From JBBQXH01 sp963710975 (GTDB lineage: Bacteria; Actinomycetota; Thermoleophilia; Gaiellales; Gaiellaceae): a DNA stretch of 64,000 nt. The notes beneath the pieces are model-generated. The model was not told where the DNA came from and made no database searches. It saw nothing but the letters and a program-made list of their open reading frames with translations. Where the stretch lies: NCBI GenBank assembly GCA_963710975.1, contig CAVQCG010000001.1, positions 124,001 through 188,000 on the forward strand, given 5' to 3'. Below, piece after piece: positions 1 through 8,830 of the stretch (the stretch's first letter is position 1; each line of letters opens with the position of its first letter). The translations under genes and the position numbers were made by a program.

Positions 1-349
1 AGCCGCGCACGTTCGGCCCGATGACGAACACGACGACGATGAGCGCGATCGTCACTCCGTAGAGGATGTGGCGGTAGCGCCGCAGCAACTCCGGGTCGAT
101 CGCGGTGAAGAGCGCAAGCGCGACGACCCCGAGTCCCACGAAGATGCCCTGTCGAACGAGGTAGTAGTCGGGGTTGCCGGCAACGTCGTCCTTCGTCACC
201 GCCTGCACGACCCACATGCCGTAGGCGACGAGGCCCGCAACGGCCGCGAGCAGCAGATAGTCGAGATGGCGAAGGAGGTGACCGGCATCCGCGACGAGCG
301 GGCGCCGGCTGCGGGCTGGAGCTTGCCAGACGCTCGGCTCGACGGCCAT
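1..349 (-). CDS. rodA: Peptidoglycan polymerase RodA, N-terminal part (runs off the window)
   Basis: SEDS-family glycosyltransferase that works with PBP2 and MreBCD in lateral wall synthesis. Only the first 116 or so residues are present. They show a short Arg-rich cytoplasmic tail, a membrane segment around residues 30-48 (LLLAAVAGLVAYGMWVV), then the DYYLVRQGIF region and a second hydrophobic stretch, as in RodA/FtsW proteins. The ATG (347-349) shares one base with the mrdA stop (TGATG), so it is translationally coupled to mrdA. RodA rather than FtsW is inferred from the mre/mrdA context. Confidence 0.88.
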   Translation of the reverse strand, partial: MAVEPSVWQAPARSRRPLVADAGHLLRHLDYLLLAAVAGLVAYGMWVVQAVTKDDVAGNPDYYLVRQGIFVGLGVVALALFTAIDPELLRRYRHILYGVTIALIVVVFVIGPNVRG

Positions 350-2340
350 CAGTCGGAGTCCTTCGTGATGATCTCGGTCGCGGGAGTCTGGAAGTACTCC
401 TCGAGCACCTTGAGTGCCGTGGGGGCCGCCACCGCGCCACCGTGACCGCCGTTCTCGATGATGACGCAGAGGGCGATCGTCGGTTCGTCCGTCGGCCCAT
501 AGCCGCACCACCAGGACTGATCGAGCAGCTGCGAGACGGCGACCTTGTTTCCGAGGTAGCCCTTGGGAAGGGTCACGTACTTCTCTGCCGTCCCCGTCTT
601 GCCCGCGATCGCGATCGGGTAGTTCCCGAACACACCGTACGAGGTGCCGTAGAACGCGTCGTGTGTCGCCTGGTAGAGACCTTCCTGGACGACCTGGATC
701 GCCTCGAGCGGAAGCCCGATGTCCCGGGCCGGCTTCCCGGCGAAGCTCCGGAGAACGACGGGCGTCTCGCCCTCACCGGCGGGCTGCTCGACGTCCTTGA
801 CGACATGCGGATCGACGAGCTTGCCGCCGTTGGCGATCAGCGAGTAGAACCGCGTCATCTGGAGCGGGGTCACGGTGAGGTCGCCCTGTCCGATCGAGAG
901 TTGGATCGAGTCGCCGGTCGTCCACTCCTTGTCCCACGGACTCTTGAAGTACCGCTTGTGCCACGCCGGCGTCGGCACGAGGCCGGCGCTCTCCGGACCG
1001 ACGTCGATCCCGGTCCTGCGGCCGAAACCCATCCTGCGCGCCCAGGCCTGCATCGGGCTGCCCTTCTGCCGGTAGAAGATCGTCCCGACCTGGTAGAAGT
1101 ACGTGTCGCACGAGTTCGCGAGCGCCGTCCGCAGCGACATCGGCTCGTTCACGTACGGATCCCAGTTCTTGAACGTCTGGCCGTCCTTCACGTACTTCCC
1201 GGTGCACTGGAATACCTCGTCGGGCCCGATCAAGCCGGTGGCCAGGGCGGCCAGGGCGGTCACCGGCTTGAACACCGAGCCAGCCGGATATAGGCCGTCG
1301 GTGGCGCGATCGAGGAAGGGCGTGTTCGCGGCCGCGCTGGCGTCCGGGTCGAAAAGCCGCGCCGACTTCTTCGGGTCGAGGCGGCCCGCGAAGAGCGCCG
1401 GGTCGTACGTCGGGCTCGACGCCATTGCGAGGATCTCGCCGTTCCGCGGATTCATGGCCACGATCGCCCCGCCGTTCGCCGCCCACTCCCCCTGCAGCCT
1501 CGCCTGCCGGATGCCGGACTGCAGCGCGTCCTCCGCGGCACGCTGAAGATCAGCGTCGATCGTGAGCCGGACGGCGTAGCCCGCCTTCGGCAGCTTGCTC
1601 GGCTCGACTCCGCTGCGGACGTCACCGAGCGCGTTCACCCGTGCCTGGCCGACGCCCGGCTCGCCGCGCAGGTACGTGTCATAGGCCGCTTCGACCCCGG
1701 TCTTGCCGATCCGGTCTCCGCCGGCATAGGCGGCCCCGAGTGCCTTCAGCTCCTCCTGCGAGATCTCGCCGACGTACCCGAGCAGGTGCGACGCGAGGCT
1801 GCCATCCTCGTAGCGACGGAGCTGGGTCGCGCTGATCTTCACTCCGGGAAACTCGGACTTGTGCTCGGCGAGGTAGTCGGCCTTCGAGTCGTGCACGTCC
1901 GTCTTCACGATCACGGGCGTCAGGGGATCGTTCTTCAGGGCCCGAACATCCCTGCGAAGCTCCTTGACCGGAACGGCGAGCACGGTCGCGAGCCTGCGAA
2001 TCACTCCGTCGAGCTGGCCCTCGGGCACGTAGGCGGGCCAGAGCTGGACAACCGTCCCGGGAACGTTCGTGACGAGGGGCTGCCCATTGCGGTCGAGGAT
2101 GGGGCCACGCGGCGGCTGGAGGCGAAACGTCCGGATCTGGTTGTCCCTCGCCTCCTGCTGGTAGTCGTTTCCGGAGATCACCTGGAGCGCCCAGAGCCTG
2201 AAGAAGAGGATCGAGAAGACTGCGACGGCGATGATGCCGAGTACCGCGATCCGGATGGCCAGCTGCGGCGTGAAGCGGTACGGCTCGTCGACCCTGGGGT
2301 CGGGTGGCAGAAAGCTAGCCAACCGGAATCTCCCGCTCAC
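349..2340 (-). CDS. mrdA: Penicillin-binding protein 2 (peptidoglycan transpeptidase)
   Basis: Class B PBP of the elongasome, 663 aa. One membrane anchor lies at about residues 28-50, the dimerisation/pedestal domain follows, and the transpeptidase domain begins near residue 260. Active-site motifs are visible: SVFK at 355-358 (acyl-ester Ser355), SCD at 410-412 and KTGT at 581-584. It starts with GTG and overlaps the mreD 3' end by 26 bases, so translation is coupled. It sits in the classic mreB-mreC-mreD-mrdA-rodA order. Frame intact and length normal for the family. Confidence 0.95.
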   Translation of the reverse strand: MSGRFRLASFLPPDPRVDEPYRFTPQLAIRIAVLGIIAVAVFSILFFRLWALQVISGNDYQQEARDNQIRTFRLQPPRGPILDRNGQPLVTNVPGTVVQLWPAYVPEGQLDGVIRRLATVLAVPVKELRRDVRALKNDPLTPVIVKTDVHDSKADYLAEHKSEFPGVKISATQLRRYEDGSLASHLLGYVGEISQEELKALGAAYAGGDRIGKTGVEAAYDTYLRGEPGVGQARVNALGDVRSGVEPSKLPKAGYAVRLTIDADLQRAAEDALQSGIRQARLQGEWAANGGAIVAMNPRNGEILAMASSPTYDPALFAGRLDPKKSARLFDPDASAAANTPFLDRATDGLYPAGSVFKPVTALAALATGLIGPDEVFQCTGKYVKDGQTFKNWDPYVNEPMSLRTALANSCDTYFYQVGTIFYRQKGSPMQAWARRMGFGRRTGIDVGPESAGLVPTPAWHKRYFKSPWDKEWTTGDSIQLSIGQGDLTVTPLQMTRFYSLIANGGKLVDPHVVKDVEQPAGEGETPVVLRSFAGKPARDIGLPLEAIQVVQEGLYQATHDAFYGTSYGVFGNYPIAIAGKTGTAEKYVTLPKGYLGNKVAVSQLLDQSWWCGYGPTDEPTIALCVIIENGGHGGAVAAPTALKVLEEYFQTPATEIITKDSD

Positions 2341-2836
2341 GCGGCGCGGGCGGCCGGAAGAGCATGCGGCAGAACAGGTAGACGGGAATCGCCAGGATGA
2401 GATTCAAGAGGAGCGAGGGCAGGATTGCCTGGACGACGATCGTCCCCACGGCGACCGACTCCCCGAGGAGAAGATGGACGATCATCGACCCGATGCCGAC
2501 CCCGATCGTCAGGAGCGTGACGGCGATCAGGATGCGTGCGACCTGGTTGCGCTGGTTGCTCGTCGCCTCGCCGAGCCGGCCGGCCCAGTAGCCCCCCAGC
2601 GTCAGGAGGAGCGAGGTGAGTCCCAGCGTCCCGAGCGTCCCGACGTCCACGATCAACCCGGCGAAGAACCCGGCGCAGGCACCGAATATCGGCCCGCGGA
2701 GGAGCGCGATTCCTACGACGCAGAGCAGGACGAGGTCTGCACGACCCTCCACGAGCTCGAACGAGTTCACGATCGAGACCTGGGCCACCGAGGCGACAGC
2801 GATCAGGACCGCCGCCTTGACGACGTCGAGCGTCAT
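2315..2836 (-). CDS. mreD: Rod shape-determining protein MreD
   Basis: Small polytopic inner-membrane protein of the elongation machinery, 173 aa, mostly hydrophobic with about five membrane segments. Its start is MTLDVVKAAVL and the ATG overlaps the mreC stop as ATGA (2833-2836). The same frame stays open further upstream, but that extension overlaps mreC and is compositionally unlike a protein, so the short start is chosen. MreD is poorly conserved in sequence. The call rests on hydrophobicity, size and position between mreC and mrdA. Confidence 0.9.
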   Translation of the reverse strand: MTLDVVKAAVLIAVASVAQVSIVNSFELVEGRADLVLLCVVGIALLRGPIFGACAGFFAGLIVDVGTLGTLGLTSLLLTLGGYWAGRLGEATSNQRNQVARILIAVTLLTIGVGIGSMIVHLLLGESVAVGTIVVQAILPSLLLNLILAIPVYLFCRMLFRPPAPREREIPVG

Positions 2837-3753
2837 GCCTTCTTCGTCAGGATGACGACCTCGGAGAGGGAGTCGAAGTCGACGGCTGGAGCGATCTGGA
2901 TCCGCTTGAACAGGTCGATGTCCTGCTGCCCGACCTCGGTCACCCTCCCGACGACGATCCCTCGCGGGTAGAGCGACGAGAGATCTCCCTCGCGCCAGCC
3001 CGACGTGACGACCATGTCGTCGACTTCGACGCGCTCTGCCTTGTCCACTCGATCGAGCACGAGGCCCCCGTCGCTGCTCGAGGCGGGCTTGGCGACACCG
3101 CGCGCCGCGGTCGTGAGATCGATCGCGGACACGGCCATCGACTGGTCGGTCAGCAACGTCACCTGGGAGGCGTTCGACGAGACCTTCGTCACCTTTCCGA
3201 CGAGGCCGTCCGACGTGACGACCGGGTCGTCTTCCGCGACGCCGTCGCTCGAGCCCGCGGCAACGAGGATCTGCTGGTCGTAGGCACTCGCCGGTTGAGC
3301 GATCACCCGGGTCGTGACCGGCGTGAAGTCCTGCGGAAAGCGGGGACCGTCGATGAAGGCAAGCGTCTCTCGAAGCGTCTGGTTGTCCTGCGCTGCAGTC
3401 TGGTACAGGATGACCTGGTCTCGAAGCGCCTGAACCTGGGCCGCGAGCGCGTCCTTCTCCGCCTTCGCATCGGTCAGATCGGACACGTAGCCGTAGGCGT
3501 CCTGGAAGGGCCGAGCGATTCGCTCTCCGGCCACCTGGAACGGGGTCAGGACGGCGAGGCCGAGACGCTGTGCGCCGTGCAAGGCGCCGTCGTCGGACTC
3601 TCGTAGATACACGGTCAGCATCACGATCGAGGCGACGACGAGCAGCCCAGCCACAAGGCGGCGGGCTGTGATGCCCCCGGGTTTCGGGGAGGAACTCGGC
3701 GGTTGCGGAAACGCCCCCAGCCTGGAGATCCGTGCTGTTCGTTGACGTGGCAC
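2833..3753 (-). CDS. mreC: Rod shape-determining protein MreC
   Basis: Bitopic scaffold that links MreB filaments to periplasmic PBPs, 306 aa. It has a Pro/Ser-rich cytoplasmic tail, a membrane helix at about residues 33-50 (LVAGLLVVASIVMLTVYL), a coiled-coil stretch around 90-125 (KAEKDALAAQVQALRDQV) and the beta-rich MreC core with the DGLVGKV and LTDQSMAV motifs. The start is GTG at 3753. It is separated from mreB by a 460-bp hairpin-repeat region, which is unusual because these two genes are normally close. Confidence 0.93.
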   Translation of the reverse strand: MPRQRTARISRLGAFPQPPSSSPKPGGITARRLVAGLLVVASIVMLTVYLRESDDGALHGAQRLGLAVLTPFQVAGERIARPFQDAYGYVSDLTDAKAEKDALAAQVQALRDQVILYQTAAQDNQTLRETLAFIDGPRFPQDFTPVTTRVIAQPASAYDQQILVAAGSSDGVAEDDPVVTSDGLVGKVTKVSSNASQVTLLTDQSMAVSAIDLTTAARGVAKPASSSDGGLVLDRVDKAERVEVDDMVVTSGWREGDLSSLYPRGIVVGRVTEVGQQDIDLFKRIQIAPAVDFDSLSEVVILTKKA

Positions 3754-3769
3754 GGGACGTTAAGTGTAG

Positions 3770-3950
3770 GCAAGGCGCCGGGCGCAAGGCGCACTCCGTG
3801 CGCCGCGCAGCAGCGGGCGGAGCCCGATGCGAAGGCCCGTCGAGCCCGACAGGGCTCGACACACACGCGGAGCAAGGCGCACTCCGTGCGCCGCGCAGCA
3901 GCGGGCGGAGCCCGATGCGAAGGATTCGCGCTCGCGAAGCGAGCGCACAT
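3770..3950 (+). repeat. Three-hairpin modular repeat, locus A, plus-strand copies
   Basis: A truncated GCAAG start (3770) is followed by two near-identical copies beginning at 3784 and 3872. Each has the order GCAAG, hairpin 1 (GGCGCACTCCGTGCGCC), linker GCGCAGC, hairpin 2 (GCGGGCGGAGCCCG), linker GCGAAG, hairpin 3. Hairpin 3 differs between the copies (TCGAGCCCGACAGGGCTCGA versus CGCTCGCGAAGCGAGCG) while staying self-complementary. They lie between the mreC start and the mreB stop and point towards the minus-strand copies at 4042-4213. I see no gene here. Confidence 0.85.
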
Positions 3951-4041
3951 GCGCGGACCCGAGCGCGACCGATCGGCAACGTCACTGCCAGGGCCTCCGG
4001 GTTTCGGCGAGCACCCGTCGCGGCCTGGCGCTCGCGCGGCC

Positions 4042-4213
4042 GGGGATACGCCGGCTCCGCCGGCTGAACTTCGCGGCCTGGCGCCTCCGGCGCGGCCGCT
4101 GCGCGGCGCCCTGCCGGGCGCCTTGCCCACGCGGGGGATACGCCGGCTCCGCCGGCTGAACTACGCGGCCGGCTACCGCCGTCCGCTGCGCGGCGCCCTG
4201 CCGGGCGCCTTGC
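4042..4213 (-). repeat. Three-hairpin modular repeat, locus A, minus-strand copies abutting mreB
   Basis: Two copies read on the minus strand from 4213 and 4126: GCAAG, hairpin GGCGCCCGGCAGGGCGCC, linker GCGCAGC, a variable second hairpin, linker GCG(A/T)AGTTCA, hairpin GCCGGCGGAGCCGGC, then GTATCCCC. The first base of the upstream copy is the last base of the mreB TAG stop. The array would be transcribed as the mreB-mreC intercistronic region and could fold into a chain of stable hairpins. Confidence 0.85.
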
Positions 4214-5268
4214 TACCGCCTGCGGCCGTAGCCGTTCTTGTTGCGCGCCCGGGCGGAGCGGTGAATGGCCTCGAACTCCTCGAGGCTGCGCCCCGAACCC
4301 ACGGCGACACAGGTCAGCGGTGACTCGGCGACGTGCACGGGCATGTGCGTGTCCTGGCGTAGCTTCTGGTCGAGGCCGGAGAGGAGTGCGCCGCCCCCTG
4401 CAAGAACGATCCCTCGATCCATGATGTCGGCGGCGAGCTCGGGCGGGGTCTTGTCGAGCGTGCCGCGAATCGCGTCGAGGATCTGGTCGACCGGCTCGTC
4501 GAGGGCACGACGAACGTCCTCCGACCCGATCACAACTGTCTTCGGGAGACCCGTCAGCATGTCGCGACCGCGTACCTCGGCCTGGATCTCGTCGGGCAGC
4601 GGCCAGGCCGACCCGATCTCGAGCTTGACTTCCTCGGCCGTCTGCTGGCCGATCAAGAGCTTGTACTCCTTGCGAAGATGATTGGTGATCGCCTCGTCCA
4701 TCTCGTCGCCGCCGACACGGATCGACTGAGAGACGACGATGCCGCCGAGCGAGATCACCGCGACCTCGGTCGTGCCGCCGCCGATATCGACGACCATGTT
4801 GCCCGTGGGCTCCGAGACGGGAAGGCCCGCGCCGATCGCCGCTGCCATCGGCTCCTCGATCAGGTAGGCCTGGCGAGCACCGGCCGAGAGGGTCGCCTCC
4901 TCCACCGCGCGCTTCTCGACCCCGGTCACGCCGCTCGGAACGCAGACGATCACGCGCGGATGCGCGAAGCGGTTGCCGTTCGCCTTGTGGATGAAATGGC
5001 GCAGCATCTGCTCGGTGACGTCGAAGTCGGCGATGACGCCGTCCTTCAGGGGACGGATCGCGGTGATCGTTCCCGGCGTCCGGCCGAGCATGCGCTTCGC
5101 TTCGACGCCCACGGCGTGCACCTCACCCGTGCGCTGATCGATCGCGACGACCGAGGGCTCTGAAAGAACGATGCCGCGACCGCGCACGTAAACGAGCGTG
5201 TTCGCGGTTCCCAGGTCGACCGCCATGTCTCGGCCGCCCAGGCCGCCCAGATAGCCCAGGAATCCCAT
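4213..5268 (-). CDS. mreB: Rod shape-determining actin homologue MreB
   Basis: Cytoskeletal ATPase that positions wall synthesis, 351 aa. The N-terminus MGFLGYLGGLGGRD is a plausible amphipathic membrane-binding segment. The actin-fold phosphate 1 motif (MAVDLGTANTLVYV) begins at residue 15, the phosphate 2 motif DIGGGTTEVAVISLGG is central, and the adenosine motif GIVLAGGGALLSGL is near the C-terminus. The start is ATG at 5268; ATG at residue 15 is a shorter alternative that would lose the membrane-binding segment. It is the head gene of the mre group and is followed directly by the hairpin array. Confidence 0.96.
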   Translation of the reverse strand: MGFLGYLGGLGGRDMAVDLGTANTLVYVRGRGIVLSEPSVVAIDQRTGEVHAVGVEAKRMLGRTPGTITAIRPLKDGVIADFDVTEQMLRHFIHKANGNRFAHPRVIVCVPSGVTGVEKRAVEEATLSAGARQAYLIEEPMAAAIGAGLPVSEPTGNMVVDIGGGTTEVAVISLGGIVVSQSIRVGGDEMDEAITNHLRKEYKLLIGQQTAEEVKLEIGSAWPLPDEIQAEVRGRDMLTGLPKTVVIGSEDVRRALDEPVDQILDAIRGTLDKTPPELAADIMDRGIVLAGGGALLSGLDQKLRQDTHMPVHVAESPLTCVAVGSGRSLEEFEAIHRSARARNKNGYGRRR

Positions 5269-5311
5269 CAGGAGGCTCGCATCAAGTGTAGAGGAGGCTT
5301 TCGGGGCGGGA

Positions 5312-5872
5312 TCAGGTTCTCCTCATGAGGAGACGCAGGAGAAGCGCGCCGGGAAGGCCGACGACATTCAGGTAGTCGCCCTCGATCCGTTCCACGAGAC
5401 CGGCCCCGCGCCCCTGAATCGCGTAGCCGCCCGCCCTGCCCTCCCATTCCCCGGTCGCGACGTACCCGTCGATCTCGGCGACGGTCAGCGGCCTGAATCG
5501 CACCTTGGTCGTCTCGTGCTCGACCACTTCATCGCCCTCCCCGGTCAGGCAGAGGCCCGAGACGACATCGTGCGTGCGCCCGGCGAGCGCCTCCAGCATC
5601 ATTCGCGCATCGTCTTCGGACGCGGGCTTCCCGAAGCGTTGCCCGTCGAGCACGACCGTCGTATCGACACCGAGAACGAGCCTGCCGTCCGCAGCGTCCA
5701 CGACCGAGCGCGCCTTGCCGGCCGCGTGGGCCCGAACGGCATCGGCAGCGGCGAGGCCGGGAGGGTCGTGTTCCTCGTAGGCGGGCGCCATGACGTCGAA
5801 CTGGATCCCGAGCTGCTCGAGGATCGCCCGGCGCTGCGGCGAGGTCGACGCGAGGAGAAGCCGCGGCGTCAC
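5312..5872 (-). CDS. maf: Maf-like nucleoside-triphosphate pyrophosphatase
   Basis: Maf/YhdE family house-cleaning pyrophosphatase (dTTP/UTP or modified nucleotides), 186 aa. It shows the N-terminal LLLASTSPQRRAIL motif, the central GVDTTVVLDGQRFGKP motif with the catalytic Asp, and GYAIQGRGAGLVERIEGDY near the end. The chosen GTG (5870-5872) overlaps the stop of the upstream methyltransferase as GTGA. An upstream extension in the same frame would overlap that gene and lacks family similarity. Maf next to mreB is a common arrangement. Confidence 0.92.
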   Translation of the reverse strand: MTPRLLLASTSPQRRAILEQLGIQFDVMAPAYEEHDPPGLAAADAVRAHAAGKARSVVDAADGRLVLGVDTTVVLDGQRFGKPASEDDARMMLEALAGRTHDVVSGLCLTGEGDEVVEHETTKVRFRPLTVAEIDGYVATGEWEGRAGGYAIQGRGAGLVERIEGDYLNVVGLPGALLLRLLMRRT

Positions 5873-6631
5873 GCGGCCTTGCGAACCTTCCAGATCTGCT
5901 CGGACGGCCAGCGCCGAGCCCAGTCCTCGGTCACGAAGTCCCACTGTCCGGGGTCGCCGCCCACGGGCGCCTGGATCTCGACGAGATCCTCGACGAGAAG
6001 GCCGTTCGCGCGGAAGAGGCGGATCCAGTCGCCGTACGGGAGATGGAACTCGACGCTTTCCTCATCCGGCCACTCAAAGCGATGCATCGTGAAGTAGTCG
6101 CGCTGAAGGGTGTCTGTGGTTGCCGAGCCGTCCGCGGGCGTGCAAAGGATGAGCAGCGTCGAGTTCCCGAGGAAGATCAGCTCGCCGCCGGGACGAAGCA
6201 CGCGCGCGGCCTCCGGAATCCAGCGGTACGGGTCGCACCAGATCGCGGCGCCGTACTCGGAGAACGCGATGTCGAAGCTCGCGTCGGGAAACGGCACCTG
6301 CTCCGCGTTCCCGTGAAGAAGCGGGAACTCGATCCCGTGCTCGAGCTGGAAGCCCCGCGCGCTCTCGAGCTGCTGCTCGGAGATGTCGATACCGACCGGC
6401 TTCGCGCCTCGACGGGCAAGCCAGGCCGACCAGTACGCGGTGCCGCAGCCGAGCTCGATGACGTCCTTCCCGGCGACGTCGGGAAGGACGTTCAGCTCCG
6501 ACTCTGGGAATTCCCCAGATGCCCCAGTACGGCTCCGCGCTCGCCCAGCTGCGCCGCCCCGGCTCGACGTAGCGCTCCGCCCCGGCATTCCAGCTCAGGC
6601 GGTTTCGCTCGACATGGTCAGACGAGCTCAT
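5869..6631 (-). CDS. SAM-dependent class I methyltransferase (one frame break)
   Basis: The N-terminal part (MSSSDHVERNRLSWNAGAERY...YWGIWGIP) and the Rossmann core lie in two different frames joined near 6510, where one extra A in CCC(A)GAGTC breaks the frame. Reconstructed, it is about 253 aa. SAM-binding motif I is VIELGCGTAYWSAWLARRG, followed by PVGIDIS and a motif near LLHGNAEQVPFPDASFDIAF. The ATG at 6631 overlaps the ndk stop by 14 bases. The substrate is unknown. The break looks like a single-base indel rather than decay because both sides are clean. Confidence 0.8.
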
Positions 6632-7034
6632 CGTCCGTGAACCACAGCGCGATCTCGCGGGCAGCCGACTCGGGCGAGTCCGACCCGTGGACGAGATTGT
6701 TCGGCATCGCAAGCGCGAAGTCGCCGCGAATCGTCCCAGGGGCCGACTCGACGGGATTCGTCGCGCCCATCGTCGTTCGCACGACGCGGACTGCCGACTC
6801 GCCCTCGAGAACGAGCGCCAGCGTCGGTGACGAGGTGATGAACTCGACGAGCTCGCCGAAGAACGGCTTCTCCCGATGCTCGTCGTAGTGCTCTCCTGCA
6901 TGCGCGGTGCTGACCGTCAGCAGCTTCGCGCCGCGTATCACCAGCCCTCGCTGCTCGAAGCGGTCGAGGATGCGCCCAACCAGCCGACGCTCGACGGCAT
7001 CGGGCTTGATGAGGACGAGCGTGCGCTCAGACAC
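6618..7034 (-). CDS. ndk: Nucleoside diphosphate kinase
   Basis: Transfers the gamma phosphate between nucleoside tri- and diphosphates through a phosphohistidine, 138 aa, the usual length. The signature is NLVHGSDS with catalytic His116. The N-terminus ERTLVLIKPDAV and the KPFFGELVEF motif are typical. It lies between the zinc-ribbon membrane protein and the methyltransferase in the long minus-strand operon. Confidence 0.97.
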   Translation of the reverse strand: MSERTLVLIKPDAVERRLVGRILDRFEQRGLVIRGAKLLTVSTAHAGEHYDEHREKPFFGELVEFITSSPTLALVLEGESAVRVVRTTMGATNPVESAPGTIRGDFALAMPNNLVHGSDSPESAAREIALWFTDDELV

Positions 7035-7065
7035 TCGGTGCTCCCTTCACTGATCGTGACTCGGC

Positions 7066-7605
7066 TCAGACGTACGGACCGGGCGCCCCGGGGCCGTCCA
7101 TCAGCCGCGGCGGCTGTTCGATCGGCGTCTCGCAGAACGGGCAGATCTGCCACTCCGGCTCGAGCGGGCGGTTGCAGTGGCGGCACGACTGGCGCAGTCG
7201 TGTCGTGCAGATCGGGCAGACGAGGAACCCGGCCTCGATGGTCGACCTGCAAACCGGACAGTGCTCGTCCAGGTTGACCGAGCCCTCGAGCGCCTGCAGC
7301 TCGAGCTCCCGCTCGCGGACGTCGTCGAGGTATTCGGGTGGGCGGAACAACATGTAGATGAGCGGTCCGAGGAAGGGCGGGAAGATGCCGAGGGCGACCG
7401 CGACCGCGATCAGCCACGGATCCTCGATCCGGCGCTTCGCATCCTTGTAGACCCAGTACGCGGACGCGAGCCAGAACGCGACCGCGAAGAAGATCGCGAC
7501 GTTTCTGACGACGAGCCAGACGTTCGAGTCGAAGAAATCTCGAACGCCGCCGAAGAGGTCGTCGTTCGTCGTGCTTGTCGTTTCCTGGGCGAGCAGTGTT
7601 CCCAC
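7066..7605 (-). CDS. Membrane protein with tandem zinc ribbons
   Basis: 179 aa of unknown function. Two membrane helices are visible, at about 30-50 (VWLVVRNVAIFFAVAFWLASAY cut short here) and 65-87 (LIAVAVALGIFPPFLGPLIYMLF), separated by a short basic loop (KDAKRR). The C-terminal half has two zinc-ribbon knuckle pairs, CPVC/CPIC and CRHC/CPFC, probably cytoplasmic. A Pro/Gly tail ends the protein. It lies downstream of folC and a 37-aa membrane peptide and may act with them, but no function can be assigned. Confidence 0.8.
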   Translation of the reverse strand: MGTLLAQETTSTTNDDLFGGVRDFFDSNVWLVVRNVAIFFAVAFWLASAYWVYKDAKRRIEDPWLIAVAVALGIFPPFLGPLIYMLFRPPEYLDDVRERELELQALEGSVNLDEHCPVCRSTIEAGFLVCPICTTRLRQSCRHCNRPLEPEWQICPFCETPIEQPPRLMDGPGAPGPYV

Positions 7606-7619
7606 GCGGTTCAGTTCTC

Positions 7620-7733
7620 TCAGAGAAGCAGTTTTCCTAGGAGGTACCCGACCCCGAACGCAATCGCCATGAACCCGACGACCACGATGACGACGAGTGC
7701 GAAGGCGCTCATCTTCTCTCTGGTTCGGATCAT
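7620..7733 (-). CDS. 37-aa single-span membrane peptide coupled to folC
   Basis: A short gene whose ATG (7731-7733) overlaps the folC stop as ATGA. It encodes MIRTREKMSAFALVVIVVVG and a hydrophobic continuation ending GKLLL. Four positive charges precede one clear membrane helix (residues 10-34), so the N-terminus should be cytoplasmic. Start-stop coupling and charge pattern favour a real gene, though such a short frame could be fortuitous. No family recognised. Confidence 0.6.
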   Translation of the reverse strand: MIRTREKMSAFALVVIVVVGFMAIAFGVGYLLGKLLL

Positions 7734-8830
7734 GGTACGCACGACTGCCGCTCCGCGGCAGCGAGATCCGCGAGCAGATACAGCGAGCCGGTGACGAGCA
7801 CTGGACGTCCCAGCTGATGGGCTCTGGCGAGCGCTGCCGCTGGGTCGTTCACGCTCTCGAGTCTGCGAAACGAACCCTCCGCCATCCGTGCGAGCTCCTC
7901 AGCCGGCAACGCGTTGGGATGCGACGAGGTCGTGGCGACGAACGTGTCCGCGTGACGGGCAAGGATCGACAGCATCCCCGTCACGTCCTTGTCGGCGAGG
8001 ATCGATGCGACGATCGAGCCGAGTGCCGGTAGCTCCGGAGCGATGTGGCGTAGGGCGTCCGGCGTATGTGCGCCGTCCCGGATCTCGTCCTCCCTGTGCT
8101 CGAGCCGACCGGGCAGCACCACCTCTGCCCCGGGTACGGGCCGGCCGAGGAACGCCGAGGCAGCCGCGCCCCCGACTGCGCGGTTGCCGCCGGTCTCAAC
8201 GACGACACTCCCCGCGCCGTTCGCCAGAGCAAGCCCTTCCCACTCACTCTCGCCGATGACGACGGTCGCACCCGGCTGGACGACTGCAAGCTTCTCGGCC
8301 GCGATCGCCGGGCGCGTCGAGCCGAGGACCTCCGTGTGCTCCAGCGAGACAGTCGTCAGGACCTGGACAGGCGAGCGAAGGACGTTCGTCGCGTCGTAGC
8401 GTCCGCCGAGGCCTGCCTCGACTGCGGCAACGTCCACGCCGCGCTCGGCGAACTCGCGAAGCGCAGCGGCCGTCAGCGCCTCGAACTGGGTCGCCTCGAG
8501 CGCTTCCGCAGCCGGCCGCACACGCTCCACCGCAGCCTCGAAGTCGGCCTCCTCACCCGCTACGCGGATGCGCTCTGCCCAGCCCGTGACGTGCGGCGAG
8601 TAGTAGCCGCCAACCATCAACCCCTCACGCTGCAGCGTTTCCTCGATCGTCCTGGTCGTCGTCCCCTTCCCGTTCGTGCCGACGACGTGGATCGAGGGGT
8701 ACGCGACCTGTGGATCCCCGAGCAGGCGAAGGAGCTTGCGCATTCGCTCGAGCCCGAAGCCGTCGCGCGGCCAGGGGTCGAGCGACTCGATCCAGGCCTT
8801 CGCCTCAGACACCGAGCGCGTCGAGCTCAC
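7730..8830 (-). CDS. folC: Dihydrofolate synthase / folylpolyglutamate synthase
   Basis: Mur-ligase-family enzyme adding glutamate to dihydropteroate or folates, 366 aa. The ATP-binding P-loop GTNGKGTT is at residues 51-58, and GLGGRYDATNVL and the SLEHTEVLG region are diagnostic of FolC. The GTG at 8830 overlaps the valS 3' end by 26 bases; a GTG at 8812 (VSEAKAWIESL) is an alternative start. The protein is somewhat short for the family (usually 420 or more aa), mainly in the C-terminal domain. valS-folC is a conserved pair. Confidence 0.9.
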   Translation of the reverse strand: MSSTRSVSEAKAWIESLDPWPRDGFGLERMRKLLRLLGDPQVAYPSIHVVGTNGKGTTTRTIEETLQREGLMVGGYYSPHVTGWAERIRVAGEEADFEAAVERVRPAAEALEATQFEALTAAALREFAERGVDVAAVEAGLGGRYDATNVLRSPVQVLTTVSLEHTEVLGSTRPAIAAEKLAVVQPGATVVIGESEWEGLALANGAGSVVVETGGNRAVGGAAASAFLGRPVPGAEVVLPGRLEHREDEIRDGAHTPDALRHIAPELPALGSIVASILADKDVTGMLSILARHADTFVATTSSHPNALPAEELARMAEGSFRRLESVNDPAAALARAHQLGRPVLVTGSLYLLADLAAAERQSCVP

